Source: Armatimonadota bacterium | GTDB taxonomy: Bacteria; Armatimonadota; UBA5829; DSUL01 | Direction: 5' to 3' | DNA length: 64,000 nt | Assembly: GCA_020846715.1 (NCBI GenBank) | Contig: JADLDK010000044.1 | Coordinates: 1-64,000, forward strand | Shown: positions 15,442 to 24,649 of the stretch, one piece after another | Layout: each line of letters opens with the position of its first letter | How positions within the stretch are numbered: the first letter of the stretch is position 1 | Translations under genes and position numbers: made by a program | Notes under the pieces: model-generated | The model's database searches: none | Told to the model about the DNA's origin: nothing | Seen by the model: only the letters and a program-made list of their open reading frames with translations

Positions 15442-17361
15442 ATGCTCTCTCACAAGCAGATTTTAACCTGGATCGCAGCCACAACGGTCATTCTTGCAGG
15501 TACGAAGGCTACCGGATGGACAGCGACTGGCACGCCTTTCGTCGTGGGAACGGGTCTCAAGAATCCGATTCCGTGGCACGTGTTTTATCCAACCATACTT
15601 GTGACGGTGGACCCGAGTGCTGGAATGCGGGACTGCTACTTCCAGAATGCCTTCACCAAAGCTATCAGCCCCATGACTAGAACCGGACCCATTCCAGGTG
15701 CGTGGGAAGCTTATGGCTCTTATCAGAAGTGGCTGCTGTATCTTGACCCGACGATAGCCCTGCCACGGCTGATGAGCCATGATGTCGACAGTGGGCCAAA
15801 CTACACAGCAGCCTATTCGTCGTACAAGCAAGTGGGCTGCGGTATGTCGGCCAACCGCATGATCTATGGTCAATACCGCGCCAATTCCGTGAACGGCATC
15901 TATCCGGTGGACCTCAACTTCTACAACGTCCAGACTGGCGCCAACACCCCGCACGTCGTCAGCGATTCTGAGAAGATGCAGTTTTCGCACGACGGGACAA
16001 CTCTGGTCTACCGGGCTGTATTCGGCGGACAAAGTGGCAAAATATACGGCGTTCTGTTCAGCGGAGGGCCTGAGTTTCTGGTATCGGACCACGACGGTTA
16101 TGCGCCCTCCATTTCAGGCAATCTGGCTGCCTGGTATGAACCCAGCGGCGGAGGTTTCAACATTCTGGCCAAAGATTTGTCCACAGGAGAGACACGGACT
16201 GTGGCTTTCACGACGGCCAATCCACCGCGTCCAAGCTGCGCCAACGGGACAATTCTCTGGGAAGATGCGCGTAATCAGGGGTCCAGTGGCATTGACATCT
16301 ATGGGTATGACTGGGCAAGCGCTTCTGAGTTTCCCGTAACGACAGCAGCGGGCAATCAGTTGAATCTTATAGCGGGTGACGATCTGGTGGTCTGGACCAG
16401 CGGATCAGGCAACAACCAAACGCTGCATGCTGCCAAGATAGTGCAACCCGTGACGATTGCTGATTTTCGAGCGATCTCAGTTACACAAAACACCGTAACA
16501 CTTGCATGGACGTCTTCCGGTTTTGCCAACAACCCGCCTACCGCCTATGAGCTGAGAATGCGTACTGATGGCCCTGTCACGGAGGCAAACTGGGCGAGCT
16601 CAACAGTTGTCGCAGGCCTGCCATCGCCTGGCGCTCCCGGACAACCTGAGAGCTTCCAGGTGGCAGGATTGTCCGCGGGCTATCACTACTTTGCGCTGAA
16701 GGAGCGATTACAGGACCTGTCGTACTCACAACTCTCGACATCAGTGAAAGCTTACTGCTCCGCACAGCCGGAGGCGATGGAAGCGTCAGAGGGATCTTAT
16801 ATCTCGATTGCGGGTGTAGTCGAAGCGGTTGGAGCTGACGGCGCGGTGTACGTTCAAAGAGACAACGCGGCGTCTGCACTTAAAGTTGGATTGTTGACAG
16901 GACAAATACCACCGCCCGCCGGACGAAACGTCATCGTAACGGGCAGGCTGGAGCAAGATTCTGTTTTCTACGGGCCTTATCTGAATGCCTCAACGGTGTC
17001 GGACATGGTGAATAACTCAACCGTTCGCACTTATACAATGAACCAGCATACCCTGGGGGGAAATGACTCTCGATTTGGAGGGACCGCTGAAGGAGGTCTG
17101 TCAAATATCTGGCTCAGTGTAAGGATCGCCGGGCGCGTCTGGGGCATCAGCTCCTCCGGAAATACGTGGAGCTTCTACCTTCAAGACGGGTCACGTCCCC
17201 TGGACAATAGCGGTCAGGGTGTGCTGGTCGTCACATGCTTTTCTCCTCCACCTGGGTTGGTAGACGGGTCGTTTGCGACAGTCGAGGGAATCTCCCAGCT
17301 TGCCCGCTCGGGAGGCCGTCGAATTGAAGTTACAGACCCGGGCGGCGTCGTGGTGCACTGA
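15442..17361 (+). CDS. Secreted beta-propeller / fibronectin III / OB-like protein
   Basis: Hypothetical extracellular protein of 639 residues. An ATG with AAGGAG five bases upstream starts a signal peptide (ILTWIAATTVILAGTKATGW). Residues about 100-345 contain repeated WD/TolB-like blades (for example GNLAAWYEPSGGGFNILAKD, ILWEDARNQGSSGIDIYGYD, DDLVVWTSG). About 350-445 is a fibronectin type III-like domain (TIADFRAISVTQNTVTLAWT). The C-terminal 190 residues contain two related beta-barrel-like segments resembling OB-fold domains of secreted proteins (SIAGVVEAVGADGAVYVQRD and RIAGRVWGISSSGNTWSFYL). No catalytic signature. A glycan- or surface-binding role is inference. Confidence 0.75.
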   Translation: MLSHKQILTWIAATTVILAGTKATGWTATGTPFVVGTGLKNPIPWHVFYPTILVTVDPSAGMRDCYFQNAFTKAISPMTRTGPIPGAWEAYGSYQKWLLYLDPTIALPRLMSHDVDSGPNYTAAYSSYKQVGCGMSANRMIYGQYRANSVNGIYPVDLNFYNVQTGANTPHVVSDSEKMQFSHDGTTLVYRAVFGGQSGKIYGVLFSGGPEFLVSDHDGYAPSISGNLAAWYEPSGGGFNILAKDLSTGETRTVAFTTANPPRPSCANGTILWEDARNQGSSGIDIYGYDWASASEFPVTTAAGNQLNLIAGDDLVVWTSGSGNNQTLHAAKIVQPVTIADFRAISVTQNTVTLAWTSSGFANNPPTAYELRMRTDGPVTEANWASSTVVAGLPSPGAPGQPESFQVAGLSAGYHYFALKERLQDLSYSQLSTSVKAYCSAQPEAMEASEGSYISIAGVVEAVGADGAVYVQRDNAASALKVGLLTGQIPPPAGRNVIVTGRLEQDSVFYGPYLNASTVSDMVNNSTVRTYTMNQHTLGGNDSRFGGTAEGGLSNIWLSVRIAGRVWGISSSGNTWSFYLQDGSRPLDNSGQGVLVVTCFSPPPGLVDGSFATVEGISQLARSGGRRIEVTDPGGVVVH

Positions 17362-17453
17362 GCTTTCTTCGAATGGATTCCGAGACGCGCAAGTCCGAAT
17401 TGACCTGCTCAATCGCGCTCTTTTGCGCGGAATCGCTTACTGCCGTCCCGTAC

Positions 17454-19274
17454 TCAGCGCTGAATTGGAGGCTGAAAGGCTGCGATTGACGGCTGGGTGT
17501 AGCGTGGAGTCGTAATCGGTCCCTCATCGCTGACCAATGGACTGAGAATCGGGTCTGAATAGATGTCCGCCAGATCTGCCGGCTCTCGGTCAATCAGCGC
17601 CCGCCGCTGAATAAGGCGCGTGCCGTGGCTGTAGTCAACATAGGTGTCACGGTGGATATTAGTGAGCGGTTGTATCGGGACGCCATTTGGCCTGTGCCAG
17701 CCGTAGATCGCGACCTTATGGGGTTTCTGTTTCAAGATATTGCTGATGACGATATCTTTTTTTTGTCCTGCACTGAGCAGACGAGAGTCTGTACCCACAA
17801 GCTGCCCATCCACTATCCGGCTGTGCTGGACGATGGTAACAAGAGCTTCACGATCCTGTGTCAAAGGATGCGGGACGACCTTACGCACCGCATTCTGCCA
17901 GATGATATCGCTGAGGCGCGTGGTTGGCAGAATGCAGTCGAATAAATCCGCGATCTGTTGAGCCGACATAGGTGTCAGGCAGACTCTGACGAAATCGCTG
18001 TCATTCCCAACGCTGAGATAATCTGACATCGCTTCAAGAGTTACTTCATGCTCTCTGCCTCGCGCATCCCGAGCTACATAGGTCACAGGCTGAAAGTTGC
18101 GGCAGAAAGAAGGAACGTTTCCCTCGGCAATCTGAGCCAGGATAGCGCTCTCGTACTCAGCCTGAGATTTGCCCGCGAAAGACGCAAACACGGCTGAGCC
18201 GCCAGCGGCATCCGGACTTCCGCTGGGAATACACGGAGCGTCTGGCGCACCAGGTGAGACGAAGCTGCCGTAGGCCCGCGGTCCGCCAAACACACCCCAC
18301 TCCGCTTCAAGACCTGTCCCTACGGTCATAGCCTGCAGAAAGCCATTCATCTCACCGACGAGCGCTGTATGAAGTATCTTGTTGTCTGGATTGGCATGGA
18401 CAAACATTTGTAGCTGTCCGTTCAGCGCCTCAGAATGTGCAAAAGGGCCTTGGGAAAGTGCTTGCAGGCGCAAGTCTGCGTCCCCTTCAAAGCGTCTAAG
18501 CATCCGCATGCTCGCGCGGTATGTCCCGCCCGTCGCCGAGACCACCTTCTTACCGTTGATCTTGATGTTGCGATCATCGTAAGCGATAACAACCAGCCTA
18601 TGTCGCGCGCTTTCCTTCAACCACCTGATCAGCTTATCCCCGTGCCCCTCAGCATCGCTGTAGCTGTAGTTGGCATCCAGAAATGCTATATCGGACACCC
18701 AGTCTGGAATGTCCGTTGAGCTGTTGACGAACGCAAAGAGAAAGCTGCCACCTCCGCTGTGGCCGGTAAGAGCCACGTCAATCCGCTTGCCAGGCGTCAT
18801 GTCTCGCAAAGACAGAACCAGGCTGCGCACTAAGTCCGAAGCATTTGCATGCGTTGCGCGCCACGACGGCCAGCTCAAGCCCTCAGCTTCCGCGCAGGCG
18901 AGCACGATATTGGTCTGCGGCATCCGTTTGCGAAAGACTCTCGTCTGAGCCGCTATATGCTGAATGTCGAAATGCCAGTTCTTACCCGGAGTCATCTCCG
19001 CACCCAACGACTGCTCGATGGTGTTCCCGTTCGGGGTGGCAAAGACAATGAGGAGTGTGGAACGCGTTGCATCAATCGCCCATGGCGCCATTACCAGAGC
19101 TCGAATTCCCTCCGCAGTGCGTATTTCTCGACACTGTTCATCAAAAGGTGGAGAATACCGAAAGCCTGGCAGCAGCGCACACCGCGCAGGACACGACAAC
19201 AGCGCGGCAGCACTCAAGCCTATCAGCGCAAGTGAAGTGAAGCGCCCCAATGCGAACGGCAATGTCCCGGTCAT
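17454..19274 (-). CDS. Secreted alpha/beta-hydrolase-like protein of unknown function
   Basis: A 606-residue protein with a signal peptide (LALIGLSAAALLSCPARCA). Residues about 70-270 look like an alpha/beta hydrolase domain: TLLIVFATPNGNTIEQSL near the expected oxyanion strand, and the nucleophile elbow GHSGGG with S173. Candidate acid and histidine residues follow (FLDANYSY, GPFAHSEALN). The C-terminal 300 residues contain a possible second domain, with a Pro/Gly-rich linker near 330-360, and are not recognised. It is divergent from the GHMP kinase and convergent with the secreted FN3 protein. An esterase or peptidase role is possible but unproven. Confidence 0.7.
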   Translation of the reverse strand: MTGTLPFALGRFTSLALIGLSAAALLSCPARCALLPGFRYSPPFDEQCREIRTAEGIRALVMAPWAIDATRSTLLIVFATPNGNTIEQSLGAEMTPGKNWHFDIQHIAAQTRVFRKRMPQTNIVLACAEAEGLSWPSWRATHANASDLVRSLVLSLRDMTPGKRIDVALTGHSGGGSFLFAFVNSSTDIPDWVSDIAFLDANYSYSDAEGHGDKLIRWLKESARHRLVVIAYDDRNIKINGKKVVSATGGTYRASMRMLRRFEGDADLRLQALSQGPFAHSEALNGQLQMFVHANPDNKILHTALVGEMNGFLQAMTVGTGLEAEWGVFGGPRAYGSFVSPGAPDAPCIPSGSPDAAGGSAVFASFAGKSQAEYESAILAQIAEGNVPSFCRNFQPVTYVARDARGREHEVTLEAMSDYLSVGNDSDFVRVCLTPMSAQQIADLFDCILPTTRLSDIIWQNAVRKVVPHPLTQDREALVTIVQHSRIVDGQLVGTDSRLLSAGQKKDIVISNILKQKPHKVAIYGWHRPNGVPIQPLTNIHRDTYVDYSHGTRLIQRRALIDREPADLADIYSDPILSPLVSDEGPITTPRYTQPSIAAFQPPIQR

Positions 19275-19361
19275 ATCACTTTCTTTCCTCCCGCACGGTC
19301 TGTATCCTGCATAAGACCGGTAGTAGCCTCCGGCGGCCGCTTTTTGGTAATCTCTAGAGCA

Positions 19362-21248
19362 ATGGAAACCAGACCCCCTACCAACCTACAGATATTCGAG
19401 CTTCCGGCAAAGCCAATGCTGCCCTCAGATATCCTGCGCATTCTAAGAAGTGGCTCTCCGGCTTTCGACAGCTATCTCGGAACAGAGATTTATGCGAACA
19501 CAGATCCTGCGTACATGGCCCAGCAGAGGAACAGACTGGCCGAAACTGTCGAGGCGCACGCTTCCCGGGTCGGCGAGCGTCCAACAGTACTGCTTCGGGC
19601 TCCCGGACGTCTGAATGCTTTCCTGGAATATCTGGATATGTGTGCCGGTGACCACATGTCCACAACGATCGATGGAGATATTCCTGTTGCGGTATCAGTC
19701 CGGGAAGACGCAGTTCTCAGCGTCGCCAACTCCAACTCCCTGTTCCCATCCGAAGAAGTCTCCTTGCTCAGTGAATTCCAACGATTCAGCTCCGCATCAT
19801 GGCGCAGGTATGCTCAAGATTTAGAAGACAACTGGGACAATCGTTCCCTAGTGTACCCTCATCACGGAAGGCCACAGGGAAACTGGTTGAATTATGTCCT
19901 GAGCCCCTTTATGCGTGTTCTATGGGATTTGCGGGACGTGAATATTCGCGGAGCTGACATGACGTTCGGGCAGGCGACCGCGCCGTTTCGTGCGGGCACA
20001 AGCTCATCATCCGCGCTGGTTGTCCTTTCATTCCTTGCTCTATTCCTGGCTAATAGAGATCGCCTTCCGAGCTGGTCGATTCCCGACGTCTGCCGGATTT
20101 TGGGGGAAGCGGAATGGTATGTTGGAACACACGGTGGAGCTAACGACCAGATGACCATCCTGCGCAATCCAGTGAATAGCGTTGTTTACAACAGGCATTC
20201 TCAGCCGGGGCTGGATTCGACACCGCTGCCATTCGTGCGTGGTGTTCACGTGGTCCTGGCAAACTCCCTCTGGGAGGTGAACAAGACGCTTGGCGGAAAT
20301 CAGAGCTTCAATATGCGCAAAGGCTGGATGCAGATGGGTGATGACTTGATGAAACTAATCATCCAGGCCGCTACCCAGACGATAGCGCAAGGAGGCCACC
20401 GGGAGAGTGGGTGGCTGGCAGAGTTGATGCGGGAGCGCTTTGGGCTGGAGACCGGAGAGAACGCCCAAGAGCTTGAAGAACACCCGCAGTACTGGAAGGC
20501 TCTGGAACAGAATTACCGGCTGTTTGGCAGTCTTCACGAAGACCTGCTTGGTATCCCGGACTCTGCGATTTCAGAGTTGATTATGCTCCTCCCTGTGAAA
20601 ATTACGCCTGCTGACGCAGGCCGAATTTTGGGTAAAGATCCAAAGACTATTGAAAGACTGTACACCCGGCCCAGGCGCAAAATCGGTGGGTACCATATTC
20701 GTACGACGGCGCGCTTTTTCTACCGTGAGAACCAGATTGGCCGAACGCTAGAGAACATCTTCGTTGAGGCAGAAAAACGGGTAGCAAGCGGACAGCTCAG
20801 TGTGGATTCTGCAGAGTACGACCGCTACCGCCTGCGCGTCGGCGAGATGGTGGACGAACTTCAAGACGCCTTGTCCTTCGATTTTCGCGTATCGAACCCG
20901 CAGCTTGATTTGCTGCTGACTGTTGCCAGACGTGGACCTGGCTACCTGGGTGGAAAGCTGACCGGGGCAGGCAAAGGCGGATGTGTGTCTATTCTTGTGC
21001 GTGACAACTGCTCCGCAGCTATGTGCGAATATCTGGATAAGGAGTACTACAGGCGGCCTGAGCGCTTCGAAGTCTACCGTCAGGTGCTTCAGGATGAACG
21101 CAAGGTACATAAGGAGGGCTCAGTGGAGTATGAGTCCGCGCAGGAGCGTCTGGACATTCTGGAAGCGGCGCTTGCCTCTATTGAATCCCAGCGCCGTGTT
21201 ATCACCTTCAGCCGCGGCGCTTGCGCTCTTGACTTCTCCCGTGCCTAG
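19362..21248 (+). CDS. Galactokinase-like GHMP kinase
   Basis: Sugar-1-kinase-like protein of 628 residues from the ATG at 19362; a TTG 18 bases upstream in frame is less likely. The three GHMP regions are visible: RAPGRLNAFLEYLD (usual galactokinase form RAPGRVNLIGEHTD), APFRAGTSSSSALVV near residue 210 as the ATP loop, and LTGAGKGGCVSILV near 545. The protein is far longer than a normal galactokinase (about 390), mainly through an extra region between about 300 and 480 and an extended C-terminus. It sits directly upstream of a GH130 phosphorylase. The pair suggests phosphorylated-sugar metabolism from oligosaccharides; the actual sugar is unknown. Confidence 0.8.
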   Translation: METRPPTNLQIFELPAKPMLPSDILRILRSGSPAFDSYLGTEIYANTDPAYMAQQRNRLAETVEAHASRVGERPTVLLRAPGRLNAFLEYLDMCAGDHMSTTIDGDIPVAVSVREDAVLSVANSNSLFPSEEVSLLSEFQRFSSASWRRYAQDLEDNWDNRSLVYPHHGRPQGNWLNYVLSPFMRVLWDLRDVNIRGADMTFGQATAPFRAGTSSSSALVVLSFLALFLANRDRLPSWSIPDVCRILGEAEWYVGTHGGANDQMTILRNPVNSVVYNRHSQPGLDSTPLPFVRGVHVVLANSLWEVNKTLGGNQSFNMRKGWMQMGDDLMKLIIQAATQTIAQGGHRESGWLAELMRERFGLETGENAQELEEHPQYWKALEQNYRLFGSLHEDLLGIPDSAISELIMLLPVKITPADAGRILGKDPKTIERLYTRPRRKIGGYHIRTTARFFYRENQIGRTLENIFVEAEKRVASGQLSVDSAEYDRYRLRVGEMVDELQDALSFDFRVSNPQLDLLLTVARRGPGYLGGKLTGAGKGGCVSILVRDNCSAAMCEYLDKEYYRRPERFEVYRQVLQDERKVHKEGSVEYESAQERLDILEAALASIESQRRVITFSRGACALDFSRA

Positions 21249-21338
21249 AACGTCGAACTTCGGCCGCGAGTCCGATCTCAAAATTAGTCACGGCAGACAC
21301 TTCCGCAAAGTACACCGTTGGGAAACAACTCTGACACT

Positions 21339-22799
21339 ATGGCTAAGTCAAGCATCAAACTAAATCGCCTTCCGCACCGGATCACACCGAACCCAGGGCG
21401 CGTCATTACCCGCTTTTTTGGCGCGGATGAAGCCAGTAACCAGCGCCGAATTCAGCGTATTCTCGGTACTCCAGAATCCCGCGTGGACGATCTCCTCGAG
21501 ACCCTGCGAGCGAGCTACACGGCGACCCACCCGGATATTGATGAGATCTGGCTGGAAAACTACAATCAAGTCAAGAGCTACGTGCCTTCTGGCAGCAAAC
21601 CCGATGACAGACGAAAAAAGCTCATCGGCGCGTACTTCACGATGGAGTACGCCATCGAAGCCGCAGCTCTATTCAATCCGTCTATCATTCCGGCCATCGA
21701 CCAGAGCAATCTCCCTGAAGGCTCAACGCGGTTTCTTATGAGCCTGCGCGCCACGGGCGAAGGGCACCTCTCGTCCGTTGTCTTTCGGATGGGAGTGATT
21801 GACCAGGACAACAACATTATTATCGAGGAACCCAGCCTCGTCTGTCGCAGATCCCAGATTGAGCCGAACGGAGAGTTCGACACGGAGTTTTTCCGGCAGG
21901 CCCTGGTGGACCTGGACGCGCTGGGCTCACTGGAGAAAACAGTCCTGGATAGCCTGGGCCCAACCTTCAGCCTGAAAGAGCTGCACACAAAGCTGCAGAG
22001 CCTGCGCAAATCCGGCGCGTGTCTGTCAACCTGGAAGGCAGCCAGGGAAAACATGATGACCCTGGCGGCATCCAACTACGTCATCCGCATTCCGTCAGAT
22101 ACGCTTGCCTCTGAGGTTGTCATTTTCCCGGTTTCTGAACGCGAAAGCCACGGCATAGAAGACCTTCGCCTTGTACGTTTTACAGATGACGATGGATCGA
22201 AGCGTATTTACGGCACTTACACTGCCTACAACGGCATGACAGGGTTTCCGTCGCTGTTTATCACGAGCAATTTCACGGAGATTGAAAGCCACAGCATGGC
22301 TGGCGCATATTCCAGAAATAAAGGTATGGCCCTCTTTCCGCGGCGCATCAATGGAAAGTACGTCATGTCCGGGCGTCTGGACGGGGAAAACCTCTTCATT
22401 ATGGACTCCGATTCGCCGCTGGTGTGGACAAATGCGCGTCCGTCTGAGGAGCCGATGTTCTGGTGGGAGTACTCGATCATTGGCAATTGCGGGTCTCCCG
22501 TTGAAACGCCCGAAGGATGGTTGATGCTGACCCACGGAGTGGGTCCAATGCGGCAGTACAGCATCGGTGCGGCGCTCTTGGACCTGGACGACCCCGCTCG
22601 TGTCATCGCCCGCTCAGAAGAGCCGCTGATTATTCCTTCGGACGAGGACCGCCGCGGCTACGTCCCGAATGTTGTCTACACCTGCGGCTCAATGCTGCAT
22701 AACGACGTGATGATCATTCCCTACGCAGTGAGTGATTTTGCCACCACCTTCGCCTGTGTGCCGCTGGACGACCTGATATCAGGGCTAAAGAGACTCTAG
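21339..22799 (+). CDS. GH130-family glycoside phosphorylase-like protein
   Basis: Probable beta-mannoside phosphorylase-type enzyme (cytosolic, because no signal peptide is seen). From the ATG at 21339 it is 486 residues. It fits the long GH130-related group that begins with an N-terminal helical segment (NRLPHRITPNPGRVITRFF...RVDDLLETLRASYTATHPDI), followed by a five-bladed propeller. Typical blade pieces are HGIEDLRLVRFTDDDGSKRI, YGTYTAYNG, MALFPRRINGKYVM and MLTHGVGPMRQYSIGAALLD. GH130 enzymes phosphorolyse beta-mannosides to mannose-1-phosphate. The adjacent GHMP kinase fits an intracellular sugar-phosphate pathway. The TTG at 21318 is an alternative start. Confidence 0.82.
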   Translation: MAKSSIKLNRLPHRITPNPGRVITRFFGADEASNQRRIQRILGTPESRVDDLLETLRASYTATHPDIDEIWLENYNQVKSYVPSGSKPDDRRKKLIGAYFTMEYAIEAAALFNPSIIPAIDQSNLPEGSTRFLMSLRATGEGHLSSVVFRMGVIDQDNNIIIEEPSLVCRRSQIEPNGEFDTEFFRQALVDLDALGSLEKTVLDSLGPTFSLKELHTKLQSLRKSGACLSTWKAARENMMTLAASNYVIRIPSDTLASEVVIFPVSERESHGIEDLRLVRFTDDDGSKRIYGTYTAYNGMTGFPSLFITSNFTEIESHSMAGAYSRNKGMALFPRRINGKYVMSGRLDGENLFIMDSDSPLVWTNARPSEEPMFWWEYSIIGNCGSPVETPEGWLMLTHGVGPMRQYSIGAALLDLDDPARVIARSEEPLIIPSDEDRRGYVPNVVYTCGSMLHNDVMIIPYAVSDFATTFACVPLDDLISGLKRL

Positions 22800-22825
22800 C
22801 CTACACAGAAGCGCGCATTGTCTCC

Positions 22826-24112
22826 TTATGCGAGGCCGACGTACGTGCGCCAGCGACAGATCCGGTCAGTCAAATCTTTCACAATCTCCGGATATTGTCC
22901 AGCTAAGTTTATTTTTTCGCTTGGATCTTCCACTATATTGGACAGATGCACGGCGTCGGCGCTTTGACGGTCAAAGTCCAGCAGGCCGTTCAGAACAAGC
23001 TTCCACGGACCCTGCCGGGCGGCAAACTGTCCGTGATACTCCCAGAAGAGCGTATCGTGAGGCGAGGACGCATCGGAGGTAAGGACACCCATTAGGCTGC
23101 GCCCATCCACATCAGGAACAGAGCCTCCAGCCGCCTCGATACAGGTCGGAAAAACATCCATCATCGCGCAGACCTCTTCGCTCAGACGCCCCAGCGGAAT
23201 GCGGGAAGGCCAGGAGAATATGGCTGGCATATGAATGCCTCCGTCGAATAGGCTGGCCTTACACCCTTTGTAGATTCCGGCGCTGCTGCCCGTAAAGGCT
23301 TCAGTGCTTCCGTCCATCCAATTGAAGAACTCGTTGCTCGGGCCGTTATCGCTCGAGAAGAAGAGCAGTGTGTTCTCCAGCTCCGCCTTTTCACGCAACG
23401 CCTCTACAACCGCGCCAACGCCGTCATCTACCGCCGAAATCATCGCTGCCATTATCCGTTCGGCCGGTGGGACGTTCTTGAAGCGATCCAGATACTTTGC
23501 GGGCGCGTGCAGCGGCCAGTGGGGCGCGTTGTAGGCCAGATACAGGAAAAACGGCGAGGTGGCCGTTCGGACAACCTCCACTGCGCGCTCTGTGAGGATG
23601 TCCGTCATATATTCGCCGTTGCGCCACACCTCCTTGCCATTCTCGTAGAGATCGTGAATCAGGCGGTGTTCGTCCCAGTAGAACACATGGGAGAAGTAGT
23701 CCAAAGCGCCCGAGCGAAAACCGAAAACGTCGTCAAAGCCGTGAGCCTCCGGCAGACAGTCGGGTCGAGTTCCGAGATGCCACTTACCAACCAGCGCTGT
23801 CTGGTATCCCAGCCTTTTCAGAGCCGTCGCCAGGGTTGTTTGATCACCCATCAGACCTTCTACCGCGCCGCGCCGCCCACCCAGAATCTCCCGCACACCA
23901 GCCTTCTGAGGGTAGCGGCCGGTCATAAGGGAGGCCCGGCTCGGTGAGCACACAGGTGAGTTGGAGTACCAGTTCGTGAAGCGCACACCCCTGGCGGCTA
24001 AGGCGTCTATGTGCGGCGTCTGGCCGTACTCGGAGCCAGTGCAGCCCAGCTCCCCATATCCCAGATCGTCGCAGTAGATAACTATGATGTTTGGCTGACC
24101 GGAGCGTGCCAT
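22826..24112 (-). CDS. Sulfatase (formylglycine type)
   Basis: Arylsulfatase-A-like hydrolase of 428 residues acting on sulfate esters, probably of polysaccharides. The metal-binding D15-D16 lie in YCDDLGYGELG. The FGly-modification motif CSPSRASLMTGR has the cysteine at C55, so an anaerobic or aerobic FGly-generating enzyme is needed elsewhere in the genome. Other signatures are GKWHLG and SSDNGP. No signal peptide is evident from the annotated ATG, which is unusual for a polysaccharide sulfatase. It is convergent with the GH130 gene (26 bases apart). Confidence 0.93.
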   Translation of the reverse strand: MARSGQPNIIVIYCDDLGYGELGCTGSEYGQTPHIDALAARGVRFTNWYSNSPVCSPSRASLMTGRYPQKAGVREILGGRRGAVEGLMGDQTTLATALKRLGYQTALVGKWHLGTRPDCLPEAHGFDDVFGFRSGALDYFSHVFYWDEHRLIHDLYENGKEVWRNGEYMTDILTERAVEVVRTATSPFFLYLAYNAPHWPLHAPAKYLDRFKNVPPAERIMAAMISAVDDGVGAVVEALREKAELENTLLFFSSDNGPSNEFFNWMDGSTEAFTGSSAGIYKGCKASLFDGGIHMPAIFSWPSRIPLGRLSEEVCAMMDVFPTCIEAAGGSVPDVDGRSLMGVLTSDASSPHDTLFWEYHGQFAARQGPWKLVLNGLLDFDRQSADAVHLSNIVEDPSEKINLAGQYPEIVKDLTDRICRWRTYVGLA

Positions 24113-24330
24113 CTGTGAGTCATTGTCCTTTCGAGGCGTATCAAGCGCAGTGCGCTCAAGTATAACACGAACGCAGAGCGGGCGGGCTCAGAGGCCATTG
24201 CGTGAATAGGCAGCGCGAGGGAGAGGGGATCGTCAGATGGACCGGCAAACGCAAGAGGAAGAGTTCACAACGCGCCCGCCTGCTTTCAGAAAGATGGAAG
24301 GAAACGGGGGCGGTATTCTCCAGCACATGT

Positions 24331-24362
24331 GCCTGAGCAAACACTGGCGCGCTTGCTCAGGC
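24331..24362. repeat. Perfect 10-bp inverted repeat
   Basis: GCCTGAGCAA and TTGCTCAGGC form a perfect 10-bp stem with a 12-base loop, between the 71-residue small gene and the sulfatase start. There is no T-run beside it, so it is not a classical intrinsic terminator; it may be a factor-dependent terminator or mRNA-processing hairpin for the small transcript. A second, 6-bp stem (CCAGAT/ATCTGG) lies at 24385-24401, directly after the small gene's stop. Confidence 0.4.
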
Positions 24363-24402
24363 ATGCGCAAAACAGGTAGGCTTACCAGATGGCTAATCTG
24401 GT

Positions 24403-24618
24403 TCAGGAAGCCGATCCGGCGGAGTAGGTCCTCCGCGCCCTGGTTCCGAGGAGCGTTGGATAGTCCGCCTCCCCGAGAGCCCAGCTGATTCGCTGTGTAT
24501 GCTCGTTGACTTCGCACACCAGCGCGCACGTTTCCTGGGCGAGATGTCTGGAACTTCTGCTTGTGTTGAGGATGGCCTCAACAAAGCGCTCGTATTCAAT
24601 GTCGGCGATGTTCTGCAC
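24403..24618 (-). CDS. Small hypothetical protein, 71 residues
   Basis: Not recognised. A GTG start is preceded by AAGGAGG at ideal spacing (8 bases) and by a perfect TATAAT box about 30 bases upstream, which strongly supports a real gene. The N-terminal 50 residues look like amphipathic helix (IADIEYERFVEAILNTSRSS, then HLAQETCALVCEVNEHTQRI) with two cysteines four apart. The last 20 residues are basic and S/T/G-rich. No membrane segment. An ATG five bases upstream is in a different frame and gives a composition-biased product. Hairpins follow the stop. Confidence 0.6.
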   Translation of the reverse strand: MQNIADIEYERFVEAILNTSRSSRHLAQETCALVCEVNEHTQRISWALGEADYPTLLGTRARRTYSAGSAS

Positions 24619-24643
24619 GGCATTACCCTCCTTGGCAGTCGCT

Positions 24644-24649
24644 ATTATA
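24644..24649 (-). promoter_or_regulatory. -10 box of the 71-residue small gene
   Basis: A perfect TATAAT on the minus strand about 26-31 bases before the GTG, leaving a leader of roughly 20 bases that holds the AAGGAGG. No good -35 match is visible at 16-18 bases, so activation by a regulator is possible. Confidence 0.5.

Noticed and set aside
17362-17453. Bidirectional terminator between the convergent FN3 and hydrolase genes
   Set aside because: A short CGCGC/GCGCG stem is present, but no T-run on either side.
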